Source of the DNA: Molanna angustata
Taxonomy: Eukaryota; Arthropoda; Insecta; Trichoptera; Molannidae
DNA: 64,000 nt
Assembly: GCA_963576475.1 (NCBI GenBank)
Contig: OY754978.1
Location: 538,001 to 602,000 of the forward strand
Direction of reading: 5' to 3'
Positions 35,525 to 46,858 of this stretch are shown here, in pieces. The position numbers were made by a program, and so were the translations under genes. The notes beneath the pieces are model-generated. The model saw only the letters and a list, made by a program, of their open reading frames with translations. It had not been told where the DNA came from and made no database searches. The stretch's first letter is position 1; each line of letters begins with the position of its first letter.

Positions 35525-36055
35525 TAATTTCGAACATATCTCAATAGAATTATAGTCATATAACATATCTCAATAGAATTATAGTCATATTACATATTTC
35601 AATAGAATTATAGTCATATAACATATCTCAATAGAATTATAGTCATATAACATATATCAATAGAATTATAGTCATATAACATATCTCAACAGAATTATAG
35701 TTATATAACAAATCTCAATAGAATTATAGTCATATAACATATCTAAATAGAATTATAGTCATATTACATACCTCAATAGAATTATAGTCATATAACATAT
35801 CTCAATAGAATTCTGGTCATATAACATATATCAATAGAATTATAGTCATATAACATATCTCAATAGAATTATAGTTAAATAACAAATCTCAATAGAATTA
35901 TAGTCATATAACATATCTCAATAGAATTATAGTCATATAACATATCTCAATAGAATTATAGTCATATTTCATATCTCAATAGAATTAAAGTCATATAACA
36001 TATCTCAATAGAATTATAGTCATATATCATATCTCAATAGAATTATAGTCAAGTA
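35525..36055. repeat. tandem array, 29-bp unit, about 18 copies
   Basis: Unit ACATATCTCAATAGAATTAT plus AGTCATATA. Single-base variants are scattered (ATATATC, AACAAATC, TTACATA, GGTCATA). A five-unit block looks duplicated: the AACAAATC units at 35706 and 35880 sit in the same neighbour order. Confidence 0.95.
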
Positions 36056-36107
36056 GTAAGTTGTATCATTGATTTGGTATAAAAAATCATCTTCATAACA
36101 AAACAAG

Positions 36108-36262
36108 ATTTATTTATTTAATATTGCTTCTCAGGCAACTAACAAGTACTATGTCAAATAAATAAATAACAAGTTGCCATATTCTGGTGACTTACAATAT
36201 ATAATAGTCTCACAGATCCATACTTAAAAACAAAACACGATTAAAAACTTTGTTGATAAGAT
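36108..36262 (-). mobile_element. SINE S1 copy
   Basis: Complement of S1 tail and body: ATATTGCTTCTCAGGCAACT, ACTATGTCAAATAA, CAAGTTGCCATATTCTGG and AGTCTCACAGATCCATAC. 5'-truncated. Confidence 0.8.
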
Positions 36263-36768
36263 AGAGATTATAATATTATATTAATGCACATCCAACTAAA
36301 CAATTATCGCATTTATAGTTGTTAGGTAAGTTGATTTAACGGTGATTATTCTTTCGATGAAACGTTGGAGGTAGACAGTCCTAATACCGAATAAAATACT
36401 TTAAAAGACCTCGATATCTTTTGAAGCACTCCGCCGTGTTATTGGATTCTGACCGCTATCATATTATTAATTTGATCTGAACGTTTCATTTCATATAACA
36501 TATAGGGATATACCTTCACATATAATAATATACAGTATTCTACAGATTAATTGAAACAGGAATCAATATTTGGGAGGGGTTTTTTATTAAAGCTGAAAAT
36601 TTCAATATTCTTATGTCATCGTGCTTTAGAACTATGTAAAATCTAATTTACTGATTTATAATTCACAACGATTTATTGAATTTTTACAAAACGATCGTTT
36701 CTGCTGATTAGGCTGTCATCAATTGATAGATACACAAATAAAGACTGTTTCGACTTATAATTTTGACT

Positions 36769-37293
36769 AAGTTGGTTAGGTATCTGACTGCTGATCCAAA
36801 GATCTCGAGTCAGATTCCCGGCGGAGACACAGTTTTTAATTATGTTTTCAGTCTGCATCTGTGAGACGATTAATATCGTATGTCTCCAGAATGTTCATTC
36901 ATTCATTCATTCATAACATCACGGCATATCCCACAATGTGGGGTAACCAGCGAAAGGTGTGCGGGTGTGCATTGCTTTATAAAAGGGAGCACAACATATC
37001 TGTGTATACCCACACACCAGTCTCATCTCACCTAAAAAGGCACTATATTCAGAATGTGTGATGGTGAACCTCATTGCTGAACTATGTGAGATGTTATTGT
37101 TGCCTGTTGTATTTTCGATTACCCGGCTCTTGCGGGACACTCGAAAACAATAATAGAAAAGAGTGGAAGCACTATTCTAAGCCGGTGCCTCACAGCTCCA
37201 GAATGTAGCAACTTGTTATTGTGTGAGTTATGTATATAAATATTTGACAGAGTACCTGTTAGTTGCCTGAATAAGTAATTAAAAAAATAATAT
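36769..37293 (+). mobile_element. SINE S1 copy split by retroposon S3
   Basis: S1 head and first half at 36769-36894 (AGTTGGTTAGGTATCTGACTG, AGATTCCC, GAGACGATTAATATCG). The second half is at 37196-37293 (CTCCAGAATGTAGCAACTTG, TTGACAGAGTACCTGTTAG). The 11-base CTCCAGAATGT is present on both sides of the insert. Confidence 0.88.
36895..37195 (-). mobile_element. complete 301-bp non-coding retroposon (family S3) with 11-bp target duplication
   Basis: Flanked by perfect CTCCAGAATGT repeats (36884-36894 and 37196-37206). On the minus strand it starts CTGTGAGGCACCGGCTTAG and ends in an (AATG)n tail (36895-36913). No open frame beyond chance. I do not recognise a tRNA, 7SL or 5S head. Older pieces lie at 4020, 9955, 21888 and 37845. 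Confidence 0.85.
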
Positions 37294-37299
37294 TCAAAA

Positions 37300-37470
37300 G
37301 ATGGAGTTGTGCAATATAAATGTCGCCAATATAATATATAATAATATAATATATATAATGTAACATGATAAAATATTATTAATTATAATATAAAATAGAC
37401 CCCAACACGGGTAGGTACTCAATAAATAAATGAATTCATAAATAAATAAATAAATAAATAATAACAGAAA
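37300..37470. other. simple-sequence rich segment
   Basis: (TATAA)-type runs at 37335-37365 and (AAAT)n at 37420-37460. No gene. Confidence 0.6.
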
Positions 37471-37618
37471 AAAATCATCTTGTCAATTTAGTATATATGT
37501 TTGTTATAATAGTATGTATTATTGGTCTACTGTTAGGCTCCGGCTTACAATAGTGATTCCATTATTTTCTGTTATCATTGGGTGTCCCATAAGAGTCGGG
37601 TTAAACAAAAATACAACA

Positions 37619-37777
37619 TTTTTTTTTAGTAAAAATGAATATGTCCATATAGATATTCCTACGTTCCCTAAAATAAGCATGAATGATAGGTGAACGAAAT
37701 CGGTCGAGGCAGGATTCGAACTCGCGACCACTGGATTACTAGCCCAGCGCGCTAACCGCTCTGCCATCGACCCATCT
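37619..37777 (-). mobile_element. SINE S2 copy
   Basis: Head GATGGGTCGATGGCAGAGCG, B box GAGTTCGAATCC and body CGATTTCGTTCACCTATCA on the minus strand. Well-preserved head, slightly shortened body. Confidence 0.85.
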
Positions 37778-37844
37778 GTATATTATTTGTATATTATGTA
37801 TCAATCAAATTATTAAAAAAATAAGACTTGGATGCATTTGAGGA

Positions 37845-37978
37845 GACGATACTGGTGTTTTGGGATACACGCTCGTGTCGTATTTCATTTTATAACGTAA
37901 TTCACACCTGTCGCTGTTTACCCCATATTTTTGGATTTGCCGTGATGTTATGAATTAATGAATGAATTTAATACTAGT
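37845..37978 (+). mobile_element. retroposon S3 fragment
   Basis: GATACTGGTGTTTTGGGATAC, TCGTGTCGTAT and a GTTATGAATTAATGAATGAA tail match the 3' part of S3. Confidence 0.55.
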
Positions 37979-38206
37979 ATTTGAAAACAGTGACAATTAG
38001 GTGGTTTTCCTGAATTCTTGTTTCAATCAATACGTTCGTTACTGTAGATATAAAATTTTTATAAATTTTATTTAATATATTATATTTTCCATTTCTTAAT
38101 CTGACGAAATTATTGTTTAAATTTGCCTTTTAAAATTCCACACAAAATTTGTGTGAAATTTGATCGTATTTCAACTGACTTTAAAACTTTTATATCATAA
38201 TCTTAC

Positions 38207-38245
38207 ATTATTAATATGGCAACATGATATTGCCATATTAATAAT
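38207..38245. repeat. perfect 16-bp inverted repeat, 7-base loop
   Basis: ATTATTAATATGGCAA (38207-38222) and TTGCCATATTAATAAT (38230-38245) around CATGATA. It could form a cruciform or RNA hairpin. Function unknown. Confidence 0.9.
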
Positions 38246-38492
38246 TATAAAGATAATTTTATTAAAGAATTAACAGCGTTGTTTAAATATACCTATGATT
38301 ATTCCAACAAAATTCTCGGTCGAAGTTGTAATAAATTATTAAATACTTCCTTGCACTTTATATAATTGACAATTTTGGCAAGACTTCCAACTTATCAGTT
38401 TTTCTAGTCCAGTTATTCGTCACACTCTCATTATAAGTTTTTGTCTTGTCTGAATCTTAAAAAAATGTATAAATCAGTACCTGATCATGGGG

Positions 38493-38632
38493 CCTAGACA
38501 ACGTGTCATTTAAGCTAAGCGTTATATCGCTAAGCGATAGTAAATGTATGAAATTGGTCGCTATGACAACACGTGACAGCCACAAATTTCATACATTTCT
38601 ATCGCTTAGCTTTAATGGCATGTTGTCTAGGG
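38493..38632. mobile_element. fold-back MITE, about 140 bp, CCTAGACAACGTG ends
   Basis: The left arm CCTAGACAACGTGTCATT, AAGCTAAGCG pairs with the right arm CGCTTAGCTTTAATGGCAT, GTTGTCTAGG. The inner parts CGATAGTAAATGTATGAAATT and AATTTCATACATTTCTATCG also pair, so nearly the whole element folds. A solitary end (CCTGGACAACGTGTCATTTA) is at 51449. Non-coding. Confidence 0.85.
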
Positions 38633-38689
38633 GGGCATATCTGATCTAATTTTGACCTTTATAACAATTCGTGTAGATTAATATTTAGT

Positions 38690-38960
38690 ATTTATTTATT
38701 TAATAAATCATTTTTTACATATTATATGTATATATCCACCTCACTAGACTTAACCTGTACTGAGGTAGAATATTACACAATCTCATTAATACATATTTAT
38801 ACAATATTTTAATCGCATTTCATTCAGTTTTTGCGACAGTAGGTATGTATTCAATAAAACAACATGATTTATATATACCTAAGTAAACAAAAACATATCA
38901 AACAATAAAGCAATAAAATAATATAAAACGTAAGTATCTTTTCAGTTTTTTTTCTCCAAT
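38690..38960 (-). mobile_element. LINE family L2 3'UTR with hairpin
   Basis: Leads with TATTTATTTATTTAATAAA (tail side), then the hairpin at 38736-38767 (complement: TACCTCAGTACAGG-TTAAG-TCTAGTGAGGTGG). The ORF is absent. Confidence 0.6.
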
Positions 38961-39109
38961 TCTTAGCTACCAGTCCGTCAACAATCCTTGTGCCGGATTA
39001 TCAATCATTTGCTTCAAGTTAAACTTTTTATTATGAACTATATTAAACACCCTGGGTGCTTAAAATGAAAAGTACCTTTGTGTGAATTCCATTCTGGTCT
39101 TTTACACCA

Positions 39110-39325
39110 TGTGTATATATATATATATATACTCTTCAAGTGCTGTTCCTCTCCTCCCATGAATATCCTTCCCTGGATCACAAGCTCCACGAGTTGGAAC
39201 TTTTCTTCTCTCATTGGTCTCAAAATACGTCAGATTACGGAGGAAATATACTCTTCAAGGTCTGTAACTATCCTCCCTTGAATATCCTTCCCTGGATTAC
39301 AAGCTTTCTCCTCTGATTATACCCA
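39110..39325 (-). pseudogene. RTE-like LINE fragment, locally duplicated
   Basis: Minus-strand words REEKFQLVELVIQGRI match the 'LLQLILKGKIEG' region of the LINE at 2160. The segment CTCTTCAAG...ATATCCTTCCCTGGAT...CAAGCT occurs twice (about 39132 and 39251). A (TA)n run sits at 39113-39130. Only a few dozen codons survive. Confidence 0.6.
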
Positions 39326-39439
39326 AAACACATTATTTCCGATTGAATATAATATGTAGAATTAGTTGTCTCAGCCTAGTTCAGGACACGGCGTGATTGT
39401 ATAAGTTTTGTATATTTTTTATACTTATTTATTTGTTTA

Positions 39440-39790
39440 TAAATAAATCATCATCTTCTTCATCGTTTATATCATTTTCTTCATCGTGTATTAGGTCATT
39501 AATTTGAGCCGTTTTGTGAGTATCAACTATCCTGGAAAGAAGAGGTCCAATTGTCCATCTATTGACTGTATTTCTATCTTACCAATTTAGAGAATTCTGC
39601 TGTCGTCCATGCGCTCGACGTAGTCTCTCTAAAAGCGTCTTCTGGCACGCCCTCATCTTGTTATGTCCTTGATACCTGATCGTCTCATTTCTGATGCGGT
39701 CTCTGAGGATTCTTCCTGCGTAAAGTCATCGTATCAGCCACTCTAAGACAACTTTTTGTTATGTTGGAGTCGGCTTCTATTCTATATTAT
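39440..39790 (-). pseudogene. decayed LINE reverse transcriptase fragment
   Basis: Minus-strand translation in pieces gives ETASEMRRSGIKDITR, RARRRF-RDYVERMD, then NTVNRWTIGPLLSRIVDT. This resembles an endonuclease-RT C-terminal part but has many breaks. The assignment is weak. Confidence 0.4.
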
Positions 39791-40074
39791 GATGTCATAA
39801 TGGGGCGGACACACACACTGTATATTCTGACTTGTATGTTTGTATGTGTGTGAGTTTATAATGGTCATTACTTTAATATTGTCGAATATATCAAACTTGT
39901 GACATCTTTGCAAACACTTTCACAACTCTGGGCAATTTATGAAAATTTTACTAAATGAATTAAGCTGGAACCACATCTAAACTAGAACGAACGAAAAGCT
40001 TATTCAATAAGTGTAGTTTCACCATCACTTAGATGTAGTTAGATAGCAATAATTATCTAATATATGTAATATGA

Positions 40075-40263
40075 CTTCTGAGCGAAAGGTCCCTGGTTCG
40101 ATTTCCGCTGTAAACACAGTTATTAATTATGCTTTCAGTGTGAATCCATGAGACGATTAATATGGGAAGTATTCTGAATACGGCAACATATTATTGGGTC
40201 AGTCAATTGATTGATTGACATAGTACCTGTTGCCCGAGAAGCATGACAATATAAAGCAATACA
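40075..40263 (+). mobile_element. SINE S1 copy, decayed
   Basis: GAGCGAAAGGTCCCTGGTTC, CAGTGTGAATCCATGAGACG and ATAGTACCTGTTGCCCGAG follow S1 order. The A-box part is lost. Confidence 0.75.
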
Positions 40264-40869
40264 AGATAGTTAAAATATAATTTTTACTATCTATGAACTA
40301 TAATACAAGTACTTATTTTTCCAATAATTATAATAGATTATTACAACGGTATCTATAGTGTGTCACGCTACGGTTGAATCCACATACAGCTAAGCTTCGC
40401 TTGGATTACTGTTTCCGTTCTCGTCGTTATAGCGTTGTTTTGTTTCAGAGTGCGGAGTTCACACATCACATTTCTTGGTAGATAATATACCTATACTTAA
40501 TATATTTAGTAAGTTGAAGACAATAATTTATCATCCTGAAGAGGAGGGGGGAGGTGTGATGTGTATCCATGTGTATGTGTTAAGATTAGGATAAGAAGGG
40601 ACGGAGTATTTCCTGGATGAATTAAGGGTATCCTTCAGGACACAATGATTTATGTTTTGTTTGACATTCAAAGAAAATTTTCTTACTGTACCGTTCAACT
40701 TTATAATGTCTCCTCCACTTAATCATCATACGTAAGTATAGTTTTATTGAGATGGTAGTTGTAAATAATTACATAGCAACAATGTACATAAAATGATTTA
40801 TTTATGGATCATTAGATGGAAAATAATAATCTGCATAGAGTTAAGTTGTGATTATTAAAAATACTCATA

Positions 40870-41180
40870 CGATCGAATCTTTATTTATTTATATTTTTGT
40901 ACACAATTTGTACACTGGCGGGTTTATTGCCAAACGACAATTTCTTCCAACCAACCAGAGTTGATGCTGTGCCCTTTCATCGAATACACATCTTTCTTTG
41001 GACTGAGTGGAGCGATCGAGACAAGGATTTCTTCCGTAATGGTAGGTGATTCCCTTTCTCGATTTATTTATTCTTATCCCGTTATTTACCTTATCGCCGT
41101 GACAAAGTGCAATTATTTATATTATAGTGTCCACTATTCTCTTATCCCGAATTACATATAATCGGCAATTCGGCGCTAAC
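40870..41180 (-). mobile_element. LINE family L3 3'UTR copy
   Basis: Complement of the 20500-20950 end: TGTACACTGGCGGGTTTATTG, GACAATTTCTTCCAACCAACC, then the pyrimidine-rich UTR in mirrored order. No ORF remains. Confidence 0.65.
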
Positions 41181-41482
41181 AGCAACAGTAAAAATATTCG
41201 AGACATTTTTGAATTAGACCTTGTATTTCTAACAAAACTGATAGTGTTTAAAACGTTCTCCGTATCTTGACGGTGGTATGTGAATGTTAAGAGATTGTCC
41301 TCTTGTAAGGAAAGGATATTTAAATAACTTCTAGGATAAGACTCCCTGTCAAACCTTTGTCAGTCAAGGGAATAGTACTGAATTCCAACATCACTACACC
41401 TATGTAAATATATTATACAAACCTAATGATGTTAAGTTCACTTTAGTTGTTTAATATTGTGCTCCTTATATTACACTGTAGA

Positions 41483-41640
41483 CCACCTTGGCAAAGTGGT
41501 AAATCTTTTGAATTCTACGCTGGTATCCCGGTCTCAAATCCCGTCAGAGAAAGATTATAAATATTAAATAATTTCTCATGCAAGTTTAGTTTCCCTGAGC
41601 TGGAAACGGCAATAAGCTCATCACTTGGTATGAGAAATCA
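41483..41640 (+). mobile_element. SINE S4 copy
   Basis: Head ACCTTGGCAAAGTGGTAAAT, B-box GGTCTCAAATCCC, body TTCCCTGAGCTGGAAACGGC and AATAAGCTCATCACTTGG. Internally deleted compared with 15215. Confidence 0.6.
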
Positions 41641-42387
41641 TAATATTAAAAATAAAATACCGTAGGAAAATCAAATTGTACACTCAATAAGCGATAATTG
41701 TATAGTACCAATATAACTCTGCATTCCTAACTACATATAATCAAAAGCGGTTGTGAGATAAAATTTTGCTTATTTGATGCAAAAGCAAGTCAACATAAGC
41801 GGTTATCAGTTATCACATAAAAGCGGGGCGGAAAATGTAAGCCTTAATATCTACACATATTTAAAATTACGAAAAAAATTCGGTTCAATTAAAATAGTTT
41901 TAAAAACATTTATTATTCTGGCTTACTTTGATATCTTTGCAACAGGCAAAGGAATACGGAGAGAGAATTAAGGAGATACACTGAATAATGAAGGTAAACT
42001 AAATAACCCAACTCAACACTAAATCTAAGTACTAAAGTAATATTATGTGAACAAATTTTTTGTTTCCATTTAAAACCATGACAGTTGTTTTACCAAGGGT
42101 TGGTACCCTTCTGAATGACTCCTGAACTTATCTTGGATGAATTATGGAATGGGTATATTTTGAAAATTAAGTTCATAGACAAAGAGTCAGCGAATGCCAG
42201 ACTGTCATAGAATGAAGGCTATTTTTTTCTATCGCAGCGGGTATAACAGTCAAATTGTGGAAAATTGTTCTTTTAGTATGAAGCACTATAATATAAAGCG
42301 TGATTAATTTATATTTTCTACGGAAAACTATTAGAAAACAGGTCTTCCGTTTAGAAATATTTTTGGTTGATATATGAAGCTGACAAA
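41641..42387. other. no gene recognised
   Basis: AT-rich. The 65-codon frame at 41774-41971 is unlike known proteins and rich in common residues. CAAAGGAATACG at 41948 recurs from 11314. Confidence 0.35.
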
Positions 42388-42505
42388 AGATGTCACATAA
42401 CACCTCTTTTTAACGAACTACATTGGTTGAAATGTCCAAAATGAGTAGACTATAAGGTATGCCTGATGGTGTTAAAGGCCCTGAATGACTTTGGTTCCAA
42501 GAACT
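42388..42505 (+). pseudogene. fragment of a second LINE RT C-terminus
   Basis: The frame reads RCHITPLFNELHWLKCPK, stop, VDYKVCLMVLKALND. H-I-T-P-L-x(3)-L-H-W-L and Y-K-x(5)-K-A-L-N are the conserved C-terminal block of Jockey/CR1-type LINEs. It lies directly upstream of the ORF1 remnant at 42485 in another frame, so it is probably a separate older fragment. Confidence 0.7.
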
Positions 42506-42781
42506 GTGTCAAAAGAATGTTCCATTGGGAAGACAGTTTACATTGAGATGAAAGGTATTAATAGTAACTTACTGGAAATGCCAGGAAAAACTGTAAGGAT
42601 ATATGTCAATGATCATCTAACATGGAAGAACAAGTCTCTTTTGTGGGCTGCGAGAGATTTCAAGTTAAAAAATAATTACAATTTTTTATGGATCAGAGAT
42701 TCGAAAATTTATATTCGGAAGAACGAGATGGCAAAGAAAATCTACATTTCCAGCTTCACTCAATTGAAAAATTTAATTTAA
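42485..42781 (+). pseudogene. LINE ORF1 remnant, FP-like C-terminal domain
   Basis: 98 codons ending in a stop at 42779-42781. The core VRIYVNDHLTWKNKSLLWAA, then KLKNNYNFLWIRDSKIYIRK, resembles the C-terminal domain that some insect LINE ORF1 proteins share with baculovirus FP25K-type proteins: a Y-V-N-x-x-L-T start and a W-I-R-x-x-K-I-Y-I-R-K end. ORF1 proteins bind LINE RNA. The N-terminal zinc-finger and coiled-coil part is missing, so the element is 5'-truncated or rearranged here. ORF2 follows after about 340 bp. Confidence 0.65.
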
Positions 42782-43123
42782 TTATTTTTTGTTGCATATA
42801 TTACTTACTTCTCAATCACTTTTTATTTTTTGTTAATATTCCGTTTTCTACCTATCCACTCATATCCGTCAAATCGCACACATACATCTTCACTCAACCA
42901 GACAATTACATTTTACACAACACGCACATTGTCATAGACCTCACAGTGAACTTTTTTGTGGTAGGTACCCAACTTATATCAAACTCATTTTATATTCAAT
43001 ACTTTCTATTATAATTTATTATTTCTTCATTTATTCACCATACATTGATATTGCTAATATTTTTACTATTTTTTATGTTACTTATTACTGTTTTTTATTA
43101 TCTCTGTTTTATTTACTCTTTAA

Positions 43124-45769
43124 ATGACTCTCACAATTTATTACCAAAATGTGAGAGGCCTACGTACTAAAACTAATCAAAAAAAAAAAAAAATTCAAAA
43201 TTCATCCTCTAATGACTTTGATGTTTATGCACTAACGGAAACATGGCTTAAGGATGGTATTATCGATTGTGAACTTTTTGACTCTCGGTATATCGTCCAT
43301 AGACGAGACCGATCTTACGATTCAACAGGTCAACGTCTGGGAGGAGGTGTACTATTAGTGGTTCGTTGTGATCTTTCTGCTCAAGTTCGTCCCAATTTTC
43401 AATCTCGAGCTGAAGATGTTTGGATCTCACTTAACTCGAACACTAATTCTAATTCTAGTTTACACGTTTGCTGTGTATATATTCCTAAGGGACCTACTTA
43501 TCTTATTCACATGGAAAGCTTCCTCAATAAGTTATCCAGATTAACTTTGGACTACCCGTGTGATAATTTTCTTGTTTTGGGTGATTTTAATATTCCTGAA
43601 ATTACTTGGTTAAAGCACAATAACAATATATTTCTCTCTCCACTTGTTGTGTCCTCTCCGGTCAGTGCTTTGTTTATTGACAACATTAATTTTGCTGGAC
43701 TAAATCAATTTAATTCTGTCACTAACTCTAACAATCGTATTCTTGATCTTGTCCTGTGTAACAAATTTGTCCAGGTCTCTGCCTGTGACGATCCTGTCAT
43801 TGATGAAGACTCTCACCATAAATCACTGACTGTAACAATTTCTTTTTCTAGTCCACCTGTGCTGGTTGGTGAAAGAAGATTCGTGCATATTTTTAAACGT
43901 GGGGATTACGAAATGATTAATTTAGCACTTAGTAAAATTAACTGGGTGAATGTACTCTCACATTGCAACATTGACTCCGCTATTGATAAATTTTATTCTA
44001 TTCTATATGACTTAATTGATACCTATATACCAAGAAAACTCTCCGCAAATTCTAAATACCCACCTTGGTATAATTCAGCTTTAATTAAAATCACTAAAGA
44101 AAAATACAGTTTTTTTAGAAAATATAAATTATCCAAAAACCCTTTAGACTACTTGACTTTCTCACTTCTTCGAAAACGTCACAAAACTCTCAGCCGTGAA
44201 TGCTATAATAAATTTATTTCAGAAACCGAGAATGCTATCTCAATCGATCCCTCGCACATATGGAAATATATTAAATTAACATCCAATTCACATGCCATAC
44301 CTAGCACTATGCAGTTTATGGATAGAAAAGAGCATCACGGGCAAGGAATATCTAATCTATTCTCAGATTATTTCAGCTCCGTTTTTGACAATGCTTCTCT
44401 AGGTCAGAATTCACTTTGTCACGATATGAACAACTATGCTGGGAATATTGATGATGTTAGTATCAACCAAGCATCCACATTAAGATATCTACTCTAAATC
44501 GATCTAAAGAAGGGAGCTGGTCCGGACAATATCCCCCCATATTTCATCTTCATGTGTGCTAATAATCTATGCACCCCCCTATCTTATTTATTTCGTAGAT
44601 CACTTAATGAGGGCACAATGCCACTACGTTGGAAGCAAGCATTTGTTTCACCTGTTTTCAAGTCTGGCGACAAGGCGGATGTAAAAAATTATAGACCGAT
44701 TTCCAAACTATGCATTTTCAGTAAAATTGCTTGAAAAACTTTATCGAATCGGTATCCACGGTGACTTGTATAGATGGTTTTCTTCTTACATCTCCAATAG
44801 AAGTCAGGCTGTGGTAGTCGGTGGATTTAAGTCAAGTTGGGTTCGTGTTACTTCAGGTGTCCCTCAGGGTTCCTTGTTGGGGCCTCTGCTTTTTAATATT
44901 TATATAAATGATATTTCAAATTGCTTCCTGTTCTCTCATGTTTTACTTTTTGCCGATGACATGAAAATTTTGCTTGTGTGAAAAGTGTTGAGGATTGTCA
45001 GAACATTCAGAATGATCTAAATCGCCTTTACCTATATTGTAAACACCATAACCTGAAGATCAATACTGATAAATGCTTTGCTATCCGGTTCACCAGAAAC
45101 CGGAATATTGTTAATTATACTTATAAACTTAACAACCATCCTATTACTATAACCACTGAAATAAAAGACCTAGGCATCAAGTTGGATGGTAAATTACTCC
45201 TGGACAAGCACATAGATAATATCACCTCCAAAGCATCTAAAATGCTGGGATATGTTCTCCGTTTGTGCAGACAATTTAATAATATCTCTACCTTTAAAAC
45301 TCTGTACTTCGCATATGTTCGTAGCATTGTTGAATACGCATCTCAAGTCTGGTCTCCTTCATTTGCCATATACAAGATCAGAGTTGAAAGGCTGCAAAAG
45401 AAATTTCTCAGATATCTTGACTTTCGTGCGCACAGAGACCACATAAGTTACTCTGATTCCTAAAAGCATTACAAAATTACATCACTCGAGAGCCGCAGAA
45501 CTATAGCAGATGTTATATTTTTATTCAAAATTGCAAACTCAACGGTTGACTGCCCTGATCTGCTTGAACAACGCTTGACTCTGAGAGTGCCAACAAGACC
45601 GACTAGACTGACTGACCTACTTTACCTCCCCATTTGTAACACTAATGCCAGACAGAATTCTTTCATATACCGCACTTCCCATTTTTATAACTCCAACATT
45701 AGTGATGCAGACCTTTTTAACTCCTCATTGATTATGGTAAAGAATAGATTATTAAGTACTCTAATATAA
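43124..45769 (+). pseudogene. Jockey/CR1-like LINE ORF2 (AP endonuclease + RT), disabled
   Basis: The APE-type endonuclease is nearly whole: YYQNVRGLRTK (6-16), LTETWLKD (37-44) with the catalytic E39, LGGGVLLVVR (72-81), VLGDFNIPEITW (151-162) and a D-x-SHH block near 226. RT fingers read [31 protein letters not shown] and NYRPISKL; motif [20 protein letters not shown]; motif C FADDMK; then the C-terminal thumb through LQKKFLRYLDFR to a final stop at 45767-45769. Breaks: in-frame stops at 44495-44497 and 45461-45463, a frameshift near 44975, and at about 44727 a jump from FSKI straight to LLEKLYRIG that removes motif A. It codes for no working protein. A 12-A run at 43176 may also cause assembly slippage. 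Confidence 0.9.
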
Positions 45770-46048
45770 TCCTAGATACTCATGCTGATAAGTTGGGTTC
45801 ATCACATAAAGGTTCACACACATCCTCATACACTCCCACACACACCCACATACTCACACACACACTCCCCACTCACATGTCACATATCTGATTTTTACTG
45901 TTTTCTTTTTTTCTCCTACACTACATAAATATATAAATGGTAATAATGTATACATGTAAGTGATGCTGGGCATGCTTATTTTTTATTTAATTTTGTATCA
46001 CCTGTATATTTTGTCCAGTTATTGTTTGTATACTATGTATAAAAAAAA
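45770..46048 (+). mobile_element. 3'UTR and poly-A end of the LINE
   Basis: After the ORF2 stop, a CACACA/CTCACA-rich UTR (45828-45880) leads to TATGTATAAAAAAAAAA at 46034-46048, taken as the LINE's 3' terminus. Confidence 0.75.
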
Positions 46049-46734
46049 AATCTGAATCACAGAGTACCAACTCTTTAAAATGATTGAACTGAGTCAATAA
46101 GGCGGCTTACTATGATCGCAGTTAAAGTGGAATAAATTGCCTTCTTACATACGTGGATCTAAGATCATTGACACTTTCGGTAAACTACTCAAGGGCATCC
46201 TCGCCAGACACCTTTAAAGTGCAATCGTTCAAAGTTGACAGAGGCCGTATGATAATAATGACGTCACGCCTTTAAACCGCAATGTGTATCGCACAAATTA
46301 ATAACGAAAACAATTTATTGAAATTAATTCCTTACATATTTATATACATATAGCAAAATTTCTTCGCCTTAATGGATTCAATATATAATGCAATAACCTC
46401 AAGTCTCTAAATAATTTAATAACATTTTAATACTGGTATTGATTGGGTGGATGCCATATACGAGTAAGCTTATAAAAAAGGTCATATAACGATCTTATGA
46501 TTGAAATATTACTATCACCTAATATACTATGAAGTTACGTGCTAGTAAGGGTAACTAACACGTGCGTTCAAAAGGGTTTATAAGTGATTTAAATTATCGG
46601 AAACTCAAAAATTGTTGATTTTTTGTATTTTAAGAACAAACGTGACTTGAAATGAAAAATCAATCAATCAAGAACATTCACTTTGATTTATGCACTCTGC
46701 TAAAAGAGATCGATCCCCAGTAAAAGAGAAATTG

Positions 46735-46858
46735 ATTTTAATTCATTTTCACGCAAATATTGCTTCTCTGGACTGAAAACACTGGTTAGTTGGAAGAATA
46801 TGACAGTAAACTCGCCACTTGCGCATAGTGCAAGGAAGTGTTTATTATTATTATTATG
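46735..46858 (+). mobile_element. SINE S4 copy, 5'-truncated
   Basis: ATTGCTTCTCTGGACTGAAA, GGTTAGTTGGAAGAATATG, AAACTCGCCACTTGCGC and TGCAAGGAAGTG followed by (TTA)n. Confidence 0.8.

Noticed and set aside
35525..36055. CRISPR-like or regulatory repeat cluster
   Set aside because: 29-bp head-to-tail repeats with no spacers; simple tandem array.
42485..42781. Captured baculovirus-like gene
   Set aside because: The FP25K-like domain is a usual part of some insect LINE ORF1 proteins, and ORF2 of a LINE follows in the same orientation.
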